From NCBI GenBank assembly GCA_947178245.1, contig CAMWXO010000019.1, positions 1 through 17,842 on the forward strand: a DNA stretch of 17,842 bases. Direction: 5' to 3'. Below are positions 7,432 through 14,543 of the stretch, piece by piece. The stretch comes from an uncultured Porphyromonadaceae bacterium (GTDB lineage: Bacteria > Bacteroidota > Bacteroidia > Bacteroidales > Muribaculaceae). The first letter of the stretch is position 1. Each line of letters starts with the position of its first letter. The notes under the pieces are model-generated. The model did not search any database and was not told where the DNA came from. It saw nothing but the letters and a program-made list of their open reading frames with translations. Position numbers and translations under genes: made by a program.

Positions 7432-9798
7432 TCACTTCACTATGTGTCTTACGCTCACCCCTGACTGAGAGAGAATATACACGCCGGCGGGGAGAGCGTC
7501 GCCAAGTGCCGATATCGAGGAGAACGTGCCTCTATTGCAGCCTGTGAGGTCGGTGACGCTGAAGGGTGCCTCGAAGTCGAATTCATTGCTTGCGCCTTCA
7601 AGGTCGTCTACTCCGCTTTCTCCGGCTTCCGAGGTTATTGTCACCCTTGTGGCCTGGGGGAAGGTGAAGGAGAGTTCAGACCCGTCGTAGTGAGTCTCTG
7701 TGGTACTGCTGCCGTTGGTGACCCTCACCTTCCATCCCTTCACAGCCGGGGTGGCGGTGAGTCGCAGCGTGCGCCCGGCGTAGAAATATCCGTCGAGATC
7801 GCGCCCGCTTACGGGGATACCGTTGGCTGTGAGACGGATGTCGTCCGTTCGCCCTTTGTCTACGGTCATCGGCACCGCGTTGCCCACTTTGTAGTATTCC
7901 TGCACATATTTAAGGAAGACTGCCGGACGCTGGCGAACCCAGTTCTTGATGTGCGACACTTCCTGGTCATAATTGGGCCACCAGGGGTTGAAGAGACGGC
8001 GATGGTTGGGATATTCATAGTTGATGAGGGCGCGCATCTCGTCGAGAGTCGCGTTGGTGGTGCGCTCGTTCATGAAGTCGGAAATATAGATGGCGCAGCG
8101 GTCGAGAAACATGTCTTTCACTTCGTCGATCTCCATGAGGCGGCGGAAGAGGCGTGTGCCGTCCCATGTGTTGCCCCAGCCGAAATTCTGAGTATCATAA
8201 TTGTTGTCGTTGACCCAGGCGATGGTGTTATACTTGTGGTCGCGTCCGTAGAGTCCGAGACCGAAGTCGGTGTCTTTTGCTATCCATCTCCAGCGCGAGC
8301 CCTCGGCCTGGGGGCGCCACATCACGATATTGTTGGCCGGGAAGTCTTTGTTGTCGTAGAAGAGATTCATGATCATGAGATTCAGGAACTCCTCCACATC
8401 CATTCTCTCCTCATACTCGGCGAGCGTGTGTCCGTGCTCCCCGTAAAATGTCTTGAATTCTGCCAGCAGTTCTCCGGTGCCGGTCTTGAGCTCCTCCCAG
8501 TTCTCAAACATCTCGATATCCTCCAGCTCGTCGTAGAAGGTATAGATGAAGTCTTCGTTAGAGCGCGGACGGATGTTGAGCATACCCTTATATTCGCCGT
8601 TGAGCATGAAGATGGCGGGCTGCCACGGCTGCCAGTCAAGATCCACGTGCCTGCCCATCACTCTCTGTATGAGGGCGTCGCGGAAGTAGAGGTAATCGAA
8701 ATCATTGCCGGAGTTGCGGAGCTCAAACGATTTCCATTCCTCCATTCCGGGAGCATCTTCAGGGAAGAACTCGCATGTGAAGCGCTTCGTGCCGAAACGC
8801 TTGTTGGCATAGAGCGCGAGCGACTTCAGCGGCATGTTGCGTGTGGCTCCGCCTTTCACACGGGTCTCGCATAGCTGATTGATGACGCTGGCCTCTCCAG
8901 GCTCCATGAAAAGCTCCAGATTGACGGGGCGACGCCAGTTCTGCTGATAGTTGTTGCCGGCGAAGATGCCGTTGCTCGAATCGTTGAAATATTTGCTGTC
9001 GCCGAGCATCGACACAATCGGGAGCGTCATCTCGCGCGGGAAGAAGATGTAGCTCTGTGCCACGGAGCGGGGCGTGATATAGCCGTCGCACATTGCCACG
9101 GCCCTGATGGTAGTGGTCTTGTTGATGGGGATGTCTCCTGTCACTTGTGCCGAACTCGCGGTGGGTTCGGTACCGTTGGTGGTGTAGCGGATCACAGTAC
9201 CCTCCGGAGCGTCTTCCGGAAGCGATATGGTAAGCGAGAACTTATCTGATGCCACTCTGCCCGCCTGAGAAAATATGGGGTCGGGGAGGAGTGTCTTCAC
9301 CAAACTTCCGCAGTTGGCCTTCCCCGGAGTGGCCGAAGCCTGATAGCCCCATTCATCGGAGCCTTCAGTCTTTCGGCCCCATGCCACGTTGGGCGCCGGT
9401 TGCTTCTTGAGATCCTCCACCTTGTCGGTTATCTCACCATTCAGGAAGAGATAGGCGCACGCTCCCTTACCCGAATCGAGACGGAAATCCGTATGCCGGC
9501 CCTGGGCAGCCTTGTCGCAGTAGATCACCACATAGCCCTGAGGAGGCACCATATAGTCAGGCAGCTGCCATGCTTTTTTAGCTTTCTCGCTCGTGCCGAT
9601 AGAGTAAGCGTTCAGATTCACTGCTGTGGATGAGGTATTGTGCAGTTCCACCCATGAATCGGGAAATTCATGTATATCGTCCATGATGCAATCGATATTT
9701 GACTGCATCAGTTCGTTGATCACCAGTTGGGCATCAGCCGGCGCCGAAGCAGCGATAGCAAGCGCCGCGGCGAGAAGAGAATAGTAGAGATTCTTCAT
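7432..9798 (-). CDS. Secreted lamin-tail / chitobiase-like / CotH domain protein
   Basis: A 788-residue exported protein. From the ATG at 9798 there is a clean signal peptide (residues 1-23, ending ADA); a TTG start 36 bases upstream would spoil it. Domains in order: a lamin-tail domain (about 24-160, INELMQSNIDCIMDD, DSWVELHNTS), a chitobiase C-terminal-like beta domain (about 173-252, TVIRYTTNGTEPTASS), and a CotH kinase-like domain (about 258-640; RVKGGATRNMPLKSLALY, FELRNSGND, FMLNGEYKGMLNIRPRSNEDF, IAKDTDFGLGL). Beta modules follow, with a tail ending LPAGVYILSQSGVSVRHIVK that resembles a type IX secretion sorting domain. CotH proteins include secretory protein kinases; substrate and activity here are unknown. 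Its predicted leader is a repeat array. Confidence 0.88.
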   Translation of the reverse strand: MKNLYYSLLAAALAIAASAPADAQLVINELMQSNIDCIMDDIHEFPDSWVELHNTSSTAVNLNAYSIGTSEKAKKAWQLPDYMVPPQGYVVIYCDKAAQGRHTDFRLDSGKGACAYLFLNGEITDKVEDLKKQPAPNVAWGRKTEGSDEWGYQASATPGKANCGSLVKTLLPDPIFSQAGRVASDKFSLTISLPEDAPEGTVIRYTTNGTEPTASSAQVTGDIPINKTTTIRAVAMCDGYITPRSVAQSYIFFPREMTLPIVSMLGDSKYFNDSSNGIFAGNNYQQNWRRPVNLELFMEPGEASVINQLCETRVKGGATRNMPLKSLALYANKRFGTKRFTCEFFPEDAPGMEEWKSFELRNSGNDFDYLYFRDALIQRVMGRHVDLDWQPWQPAIFMLNGEYKGMLNIRPRSNEDFIYTFYDELEDIEMFENWEELKTGTGELLAEFKTFYGEHGHTLAEYEERMDVEEFLNLMIMNLFYDNKDFPANNIVMWRPQAEGSRWRWIAKDTDFGLGLYGRDHKYNTIAWVNDNNYDTQNFGWGNTWDGTRLFRRLMEIDEVKDMFLDRCAIYISDFMNERTTNATLDEMRALINYEYPNHRRLFNPWWPNYDQEVSHIKNWVRQRPAVFLKYVQEYYKVGNAVPMTVDKGRTDDIRLTANGIPVSGRDLDGYFYAGRTLRLTATPAVKGWKVRVTNGSSTTETHYDGSELSFTFPQATRVTITSEAGESGVDDLEGASNEFDFEAPFSVTDLTGCNRGTFSSISALGDALPAGVYILSQSGVSVRHIVK

Positions 9799-9819
9799 TA
9801 TAAAGGGAATTGAAAAAAA

Positions 9820-9966
9820 GCGTATCAATGTCAAAAAGCCATATCAATGTCAAAAAACCATATCAATGTCAAAAAACCGTATCAATGTCAAAAAGCCATA
9901 TCGAAGGCACAAACCGAATCGAAGGCAAAAACCGAATCGATGGTAAAAAGCCGAATCAATGGCAAA
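9820..9966. repeat. Eight ~19-bp tandem repeats upstream of the CotH gene
   Basis: TATCAATGTC recurs at 9823, 9842, 9861 and 9880, each followed by A5-6 and a GCC, ACC or ACCG link. Four diverged copies follow, keyed by TATC or AATC at 9899, 9917, 9935 and 9954. Periods are 19,19,19,19,18,18,19. The four copies nearest the CotH start codon are nearly identical and the far ones are degenerate. Read on the CotH coding strand, the unit is a U-tract followed by GACATTGATA and GG. Confidence 0.92.
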
Positions 9967-9994
9967 ATTAACAATAAATCCCGACTATCCCAAA
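9963..9994 (-). promoter_or_regulatory. Bacteroidetes-type promoter of the CotH gene
   Basis: On the minus strand TTTG (9991-9994) is followed after 20 bp by TAATTTTG (9963-9970), matching both consensus boxes. The predicted start near 9957 places nearly the whole eight-copy repeat array inside a roughly 158-nt 5' leader. Confidence 0.72.
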
Positions 9995-10305
9995 TTTCCC
10001 TCCCTTTTTTCCAAAAAAAGATACCCTATCTTCGACTTTTTTGAAGCAAGCCTAATATTACCACATATCGCTCTCTTTCTTTGACATGGAGGCAATTGCC
10101 TCGTGTTGACTCTGCACTTGTCCGAAATTCTAAAGAAGAGATACAAAGTCTAATTTATTTTTAGTAATTTTGCATGATGATTTGACAGGTATTCCTGAAG
10201 ACAAGTGGCGCGTCTTAATCAAATAATAATTGACATGAATAAGGGTCTACAGGGCAAATACCACGTTAATCCCACCCGGGCTTTCTTCCAAACTCATTCT
10301 TTGAT
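9995..10305. other. Intergenic region between divergent CotH and esterase genes
   Basis: This 311-bp stretch holds the esterase promoter candidate (10165-10172) and a 24-codon upstream open frame (10235-10309), listed separately. The remainder (9995-10160) is A+T-rich with no clear gene, terminator or repeat that I can see. Confidence 0.6.
10165..10172 (+). promoter_or_regulatory. Candidate -7 box for the esterase unit
   Basis: TAATTTTG matches TAnnTTTG exactly and sits in an A+T-rich stretch. No good TTG/TTTG -33 box lies 17-23 bp upstream, so this is weaker than the CotH and nadK promoters. Transcription would start near 10178 and include the short upstream frame. Confidence 0.45.
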
Positions 10306-10309
10306 ATGA
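10235..10309 (+). CDS. 24-codon upstream open frame overlapping the esterase start
   Basis: ATG at 10235 opens a frame for MNKGLQGKYHVNPTRAFFQT plus HSLI, ending at TGA 10307-10309. That stop overlaps the esterase ATG (10306-10308) in the ATGA arrangement. The peptide is basic, resembles no leader peptide I know and has no run of one amino acid, so classical attenuation is not indicated. It may couple translation to the esterase or may be chance. Confidence 0.35.
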   Translation: MNKGLQGKYHVNPTRAFFQTHSLI

Positions 10310-11193
10310 AATTACGCGTTTTTACGTTGTCGGTTGCTTTCTTTTTTGCATTAGTGGCGTTATCCGCTGATGACATTCCCCAACCGGAAAAATATAAAAT
10401 GACTTATGGCGATACCGTGCGCACCTACAGCATGTACTTGCCTCCTTCGATCTCCCAAGGTGCACCTCTTGTTGTATATACTCATGGTTATGGTTCCAAG
10501 ACCCGTTGGCGTGAAGACCTCAATGCGGTGGCCGACAGTTGTGGATTTGCTGTCTGTTATCCCGATGGATTGCCTGATTCCCGAGGCTATGATAGTTGGA
10601 ATGTCGGTTATCCGTCGCAAGATTGTATGCGCGTCGATGAAGCTGATTTTTTCAGTCACCTTCTTGATGAAGTGACTGCAAGGTTCGGCTTAAGCAAAGC
10701 AAACGTGTTCATGGCCGGATGGTCAAATGGCGGAGACCTCTGTTATCATCTTGCATTTACCGATCCGGGGCTATTCAGGGCCTATGGCTCTGTAGGTGGT
10801 CTTATGTATGAGAATCTGTATAAGAACAATAATCTAACGGTTCCGGTGTCCTTTATTGAGATTCATGGCAACTCCGACGATATTGCCATGTGGCAGGGCG
10901 ACCATCAAAACGCCGGAGGTTGGGGTGCTTATATTCCGGTACCCCTTGCTGTTGCTGCTTTGGCTGCCCACAACCGATGCACCACCATGGCTGTCGATAC
11001 ATTTCCAAACAGATGCGACCCGAGCCGAGTGGTGAACCGCACCTCCTATAGTGGCTCTCCATCAGAATGTGATGTTATTATCTATGAGATTGATGGCGGC
11101 AAACACTCTTGGGCTGAAGAGGATGTGAATACTTCAAGAATTCTGTGGGACTTCTTCTCACGATATATGACTAATGAAAATCGGGACTTATGA
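10306..11193 (+). CDS. Secreted PHB-depolymerase-like alpha/beta-hydrolase esterase
   Basis: An exported serine esterase of the LpqC / polyhydroxybutyrate depolymerase-like (CE1-type) group; relatives cleave feruloyl, acetyl or polyester bonds. A signal peptide (residues 1 to about 21) precedes a 270-residue hydrolase domain. The oxyanion segment is VVYTHGYGSK, the nucleophile elbow is AGWSNGGD (Ser140), the acid is in IHGNSDD (Asp191 or Asp192) and the catalytic His is in GGKHSW (His267). The sequence RWREDLNAVADSCGFAVCYP plus DG is typical of the group. Third codon positions look less G+C-rich than in the pdxJ/exb genes. The stop overlaps the next ATG by four bases. Substrate is unknown; cell-wall phenolic or acetyl esters are more likely than PHB in a gut organism (inference). 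Confidence 0.88.
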   Translation: MKLRVFTLSVAFFFALVALSADDIPQPEKYKMTYGDTVRTYSMYLPPSISQGAPLVVYTHGYGSKTRWREDLNAVADSCGFAVCYPDGLPDSRGYDSWNVGYPSQDCMRVDEADFFSHLLDEVTARFGLSKANVFMAGWSNGGDLCYHLAFTDPGLFRAYGSVGGLMYENLYKNNNLTVPVSFIEIHGNSDDIAMWQGDHQNAGGWGAYIPVPLAVAALAAHNRCTTMAVDTFPNRCDPSRVVNRTSYSGSPSECDVIIYEIDGGKHSWAEEDVNTSRILWDFFSRYMTNENRDL

Positions 11194-11537
11194 ATGTGGA
11201 GCAGTTAAGGGAGTATTGCCTGTCGCGGGGAGGTGTGGAGGAAAAGATGCCGTTCGGGAAATTCGCCCGACGATACGATTCCACACTTGTGTTCTACGTG
11301 ATGGGGCACATGTTCTGCATGTTTGATCTTGACGATTTCACGTGGGTAGCTGTGCGCTCTACAGCCGAGGAAATGGAGGAGATCGCAATAAACCATACGG
11401 CAGTGCTTCCGGGGCGGAAGAACATGCGGCTTTGGCTGCGGATCGCGCTCGGGGGTGATATCCCTGACACGATGATCCTCAGTCTCGTGAGCCGCGCCTA
11501 CGATATCGTCAAAGACAAGTATTCGCCCAAGAAGTAA
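11190..11537 (+). CDS. MmcQ/YjbR family protein
   Basis: A 115-residue cytoplasmic protein of the MmcQ/YjbR family (CyaY-like fold, sometimes labelled DNA-binding). Conserved features visible are MNVEQLREYCLSRGGVEEKM with PFG, the strand LVFYVMGHMFCMFDLDD, and the C-terminal helix ILSLVSRAYDIVKDK, where the family has a Ser-Tyr-Xaa-Leu-Val motif. Its molecular role is not established. The ATG at 11190 overlaps the esterase stop, implying co-translation, although the two functions have no obvious link. The region after its stop contains only a weak five-base-pair hairpin. Confidence 0.88.
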   Translation: MNVEQLREYCLSRGGVEEKMPFGKFARRYDSTLVFYVMGHMFCMFDLDDFTWVAVRSTAEEMEEIAINHTAVLPGRKNMRLWLRIALGGDIPDTMILSLVSRAYDIVKDKYSPKK

Positions 11538-11583
11538 AAATGAGCTGGCAAGACTGCAATTAAAGAAGGATTGCTATTAAAAG

Positions 11584-12489
11584 TCAGTCGTCAGCATATA
11601 GGTCATACATGTCAGATATCCAGCCTTTCATAGCCTGCCTGAGCGAGACCGGAGACATCACCTCAAGCCAGGCGCCGTCGTGAAGCAGACGCATAACAAA
11701 GTCGAAAGTCGGGGCCAGGAACAATTCAAAATCGGCATAATCGCCATGATCTTCAATCAGCCGCTGGCTGTGATGAATAGGTAGCGACATGACATAGTGC
11801 CTGTGTTGCCTGTAGGCTCGGATTACAATTCTCTGCGGAGCTACATTTTCAGCGACAATCCCATATATACGATTGAAATATTCCGCTGCTGAGAAATCCG
11901 GCGGCAACCTGAAAGTCTCGTCAAGCACCGTGAGTGATTCAATGCGATCAAGGCCGAAGAGCACAGGCGCCTCCTCAGCCGCAGGCCTTGCCAGCATATA
12001 CCATCGTCCCTCGAAGAGTTTCAAGCAATATGGCTCTACGGATGCCGTGTGAATCTTGCCCGTGCGGAAAGAGCCATAGGTGATTTCCACAACTTTATTG
12101 CGCTTCATCGCATCCATTATGGCAGTGAGATAAAGACGTCCGGAAGGCACCTCATCCACAAGAATACGATTCTTCAAAGCCAGATTCTCTTCAACGATAT
12201 TGCCGACCGCGAATGTGTCGAGCATCCAGCGCTTCAGCTTGCTTTCATCTATTACCTCCGGATTGGCTATATAGTAGACATACCCTCCGGAGGCCGACCG
12301 GCATTCGATATCTACACCTAGACTCGAGCGTATGGCATCCCGCCAGCGATTGAAAGTGCCACGGTGCAGAGGCTTATAGTCGCTCATATCCTTATTGCGC
12401 TCCCATTCGTCGGAGAGATCCTTATGAGAAATCTCTCCGTGGCGCCGAATAGTGTCAATGAGCCAGATATATTTTCTCAGCGGCGTCAT
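11584..12489 (-). CDS. WYL-domain transcriptional regulator
   Basis: A 301-residue cytoplasmic regulator. The N-terminal part (about 1-75; LIDTIRRHGEISHKDLSDEW, TFNRWRDAI) fits a winged-helix DNA-binding region. A WYL domain follows (about 117-200; LTAIMDAMKRNKVVEITYGS, VEPYCLKLFEGRWYMLARP, with WYM at 163-165 as the name motif, then LFGLDRIESL). A C-terminal WCX-like segment comes last (about 218-297). WYL domains sense nucleic acid or nucleotide ligands and often control defence or DNA-repair genes. The start overlaps the stop of the upstream UDG-like gene by four bases, so the two are co-translated and functionally linked. Confidence 0.93.
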   Translation of the reverse strand: MTPLRKYIWLIDTIRRHGEISHKDLSDEWERNKDMSDYKPLHRGTFNRWRDAIRSSLGVDIECRSASGGYVYYIANPEVIDESKLKRWMLDTFAVGNIVEENLALKNRILVDEVPSGRLYLTAIMDAMKRNKVVEITYGSFRTGKIHTASVEPYCLKLFEGRWYMLARPAAEEAPVLFGLDRIESLTVLDETFRLPPDFSAAEYFNRIYGIVAENVAPQRIVIRAYRQHRHYVMSLPIHHSQRLIEDHGDYADFELFLAPTFDFVMRLLHDGAWLEVMSPVSLRQAMKGWISDMYDLYADD

Positions 12490-13331
12490 TTCACAACACT
12501 CATCACATCATCAATCAAAGCGTCGAAATGCAGCTTCAGGTTCTCGTTACTCTGACGCGAGGGGTGGATTGTGCGAGCAGCATATCTCACCCCCGGGATA
12601 TCGATACGGTGAAGAAAGACGCCCTCTTTCACAGGATGGAAAGCGTCGTCGGCAAGTCCGAACTTCTCTTTTATGTCCTGATCGGCATGGAATCCGGTCA
12701 GGAAAAATATCACGTCCGGCTTCAGAACCTTCACTTCATCAGCAACCACGTTGAAGTGACGGCGTTCGATTTCGCGGATTTCGGCCGTCGGTTTGCAGCA
12801 ACTCCTGCCGAAGGCCGTGCCTCCGCAACCAATTTTCGAGACGTTGTTCCATACGGCCTCCACCTTTCGGTCGCCGAGACGCGCCTTCAGCTGCTGCATC
12901 AGCTGATTCTGACGACGCGTGAAGATTGTCTTCCTCACACCGGTCTTCTCATAGCAGTAGTCATGATAAATATCGCCCAATCCGAAATACTCCTCCCCGC
13001 CTTCAGCATGCCGGCCCTTGATCTCTGCCAGCACATCGTCAGACGTTGCGAGGTCGAGGTTGTAGGTGCCATACGGGAATGCCTTCCTGCGCACGGGATC
13101 ATTCCAGTTGTTGGTTTCGCGCCCGAAGATCATCACGCGCAGATCAGCCTTCTCATACGAGGCATCATCGTTGAGCTCGATAAGGAGCGGCAATGCGGGC
13201 TTCACGGCGCCGGAGTCATCAAAGAGCGGCTTCACGGCGGAATAGAGGTCCGGAATTTTGGGGCCATAGAGATTCACCAACTTATCGGCAAGCGACGTCT
13301 CTTCAACCGGAATATACTTGACATTTTCCAT
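12486..13331 (-). CDS. Uracil-DNA-glycosylase-superfamily-like protein
   Basis: A 281-residue cytoplasmic protein of uncertain function. Three motifs in order look like the UDG fold: RVMIFGRETNNW (65-76) at the position of the first active-site loop, VWNNVSKIG (160-168) like the middle N-V-K strand, and a C-terminal IHPSRQS (255-261) like the HPS loop. LKPDVIFFLTG (203-213) fits the strand between. The first motif differs from the catalytic GxxPG loops of known families, so glycosylase activity is not assured. Four clustered Cys (126, 169, 178, 179) are worth noting. The ATG at 13331 gives MENVKYIPVEE; in-frame ATG 13355 and TTG 13361 lie upstream. It overlaps the WYL regulator by ATGA. Confidence 0.65.
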   Translation of the reverse strand: MENVKYIPVEETSLADKLVNLYGPKIPDLYSAVKPLFDDSGAVKPALPLLIELNDDASYEKADLRVMIFGRETNNWNDPVRRKAFPYGTYNLDLATSDDVLAEIKGRHAEGGEEYFGLGDIYHDYCYEKTGVRKTIFTRRQNQLMQQLKARLGDRKVEAVWNNVSKIGCGGTAFGRSCCKPTAEIREIERRHFNVVADEVKVLKPDVIFFLTGFHADQDIKEKFGLADDAFHPVKEGVFLHRIDIPGVRYAARTIHPSRQSNENLKLHFDALIDDVMSVVK

Positions 13332-13396
13332 TTTTAAGACAATTCCCGACTGCATGGTCAATCAAATGCTGTCGAATTTTAAAGTTGATTTTTCAC

Positions 13397-14401
13397 TTAA
13401 TAGTCGAATGCAGCCTCTTCATCCGTAAAAGATTCATCAGATGGCATCTGTATGCCTATGCTTCCGTCGGCACGCTCCGAAAGCGCGAACCTGAACACCA
13501 GATTGGTGGCATACTTCCATTCCATTTCCTTGGTGGCAAGCAGGTATTTATCCCCTTCGGCATCCGTATAGAACAATTGCAGTCCCTCACTGCCCGATCC
13601 GTATGGAATCTGGATCTTCCAGGTCATATCATCTCCCGGCCTCACGCTCCACTCGCTGCTCTCCTTGTCGGCAGCAATACTCGATACTAATGTGAGCTTA
13701 CCCTCCGTGAAGTTTTCCGGCTTCAGTGTGATGGCCATCAGGCAAAGCTCAAGCTTGACCGTGATGCCGGTGTGATCGTCGTCAATCGTGAAATCCCCGG
13801 TCTTGCCGGTGTATCTCGGTGTTGTTCCGCGCCTCATCTCCTGCACCAAAGTTCCGTTGGCTGTTGTCTGATAGATGCAGCTCAAAATATGGCCCAGTTC
13901 CGGGCCGCGGTCACCACTGAAACCGCCTTCCGTACCGGAATAATACACCGGTTTGTTGAGCGTATACGACTTCAGTCCGTATTCATAAGAGAATGGCGCG
14001 CCGTATGTGCCATTGGGATAATTGTAGACTATATCCTTGGCATTAGGGAAATATGTCATGCTTATGGTGTAGGTGCCACCCTTCACGAACTTGAAGACGA
14101 TATCGTCTATGTCGTCAAACACACCGCTCGCATATATGCGATATGGATTAAAGCCGGAGACTTTACGATTTATCTCCACACCTATCAGGTCTCGGCTGTT
14201 GCCGCTGCGGCTCGAAAATTCTTCCTGCCGTATGTCCATCATTGAAGAGATTCTCACTGCTATGGAGTCGTCTTCATTGACAGTAATCTGGGTTCCTGTC
14301 GCCGCCGGCTCCTTAGGATTATCTTCAGATGTGGAGCATGAAGAGAGCGCAGCCAGTGTGCATATAAGACTCATTAAGAAATAATAAGAAATCTTGGTCA
14401 T
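13397..14401 (-). CDS. Surface lipoprotein, fimbrillin-like character
   Basis: A 334-residue lipoprotein. From the ATG at 14401 the signal peptide ends in a lipobox (LAALSSC, Cys22) followed by the acidic STSED, compatible with outer-membrane export in Bacteroidetes. The mature part is beta-rich, with a SRSGNSRD stretch near the start and a late segment (MAITLKPENFTEGKLTLVSS, WKIQIPYGS, KYATNLVFRFAL) that recalls the second half of FimA/Mfa-like fimbrillin lipoproteins. I do not recognise a specific family, and no other fimbrial gene is visible. Upstream Met codons up to 14485 would disrupt the lipoprotein signal. It sits 65 bp upstream of the UDG-like gene on the same strand and may share its transcript. 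Confidence 0.75.
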   Translation of the reverse strand: MTKISYYFLMSLICTLAALSSCSTSEDNPKEPAATGTQITVNEDDSIAVRISSMMDIRQEEFSSRSGNSRDLIGVEINRKVSGFNPYRIYASGVFDDIDDIVFKFVKGGTYTISMTYFPNAKDIVYNYPNGTYGAPFSYEYGLKSYTLNKPVYYSGTEGGFSGDRGPELGHILSCIYQTTANGTLVQEMRRGTTPRYTGKTGDFTIDDDHTGITVKLELCLMAITLKPENFTEGKLTLVSSIAADKESSEWSVRPGDDMTWKIQIPYGSGSEGLQLFYTDAEGDKYLLATKEMEWKYATNLVFRFALSERADGSIGIQMPSDESFTDEEAAFDY

Positions 14402-14459
14402 AACATCTGTAATTAGGGTTGATTGTCGGTTGATTTCACTGAATGTGTCAAAAGAGACG

Positions 14460-14477
14460 TGACTTCCTAAGAAGTCA
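14460..14477. promoter_or_regulatory. 7-bp inverted repeat at the lipoprotein transcription start
   Basis: TGACTTC (14460-14466) and GAAGTCA (14471-14477) flank a 4-bp centre. With the -7 box at 14483-14490 read on the minus strand, transcription would start near 14476, inside the right arm. An operator role is inference. Confidence 0.45.
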
Positions 14478-14482
14478 TGCCG

Positions 14483-14490
14483 CAAAGTTA
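14483..14490 (-). promoter_or_regulatory. Candidate -7 box for the lipoprotein gene
   Basis: On the minus strand this reads TAACTTTG, the same octamer as the nadK promoter and an exact TAnnTTTG match. The nearest TTG upstream (14517-14519) is 26 bp away, too far for a normal -33 box, so only the -7 element is convincing. Confidence 0.5.
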
Positions 14491-14543
14491 AGCGTCTACT
14501 GTCTCATTTTTCGATACAATCGGTCAATTATTTCCCGCAGACA

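Noticed and set aside
7690..8874. 394-codon + strand open frame opposite the CotH gene.
   Set aside because: It resembles no protein I know and is explained by codon bias of the well-supported minus-strand gene.
9820..9966. CRISPR array.
   Set aside because: The repeats are contiguous 18-19-bp units with no unique spacers, and no cas gene is present.
9847..10044. 65-codon + strand open frame across the CotH leader repeats.
   Set aside because: It is generated by the tandem repeat, has low-complexity Lys/Ser/Asn content, and lies antisense to the predicted CotH leader.
11556..11574. Small hairpin GCAAT/ATTGC between the convergent MmcQ and WYL genes.
   Set aside because: Only five A+T-rich base pairs with a nine-base loop and no T tract; too weak to call a terminator.
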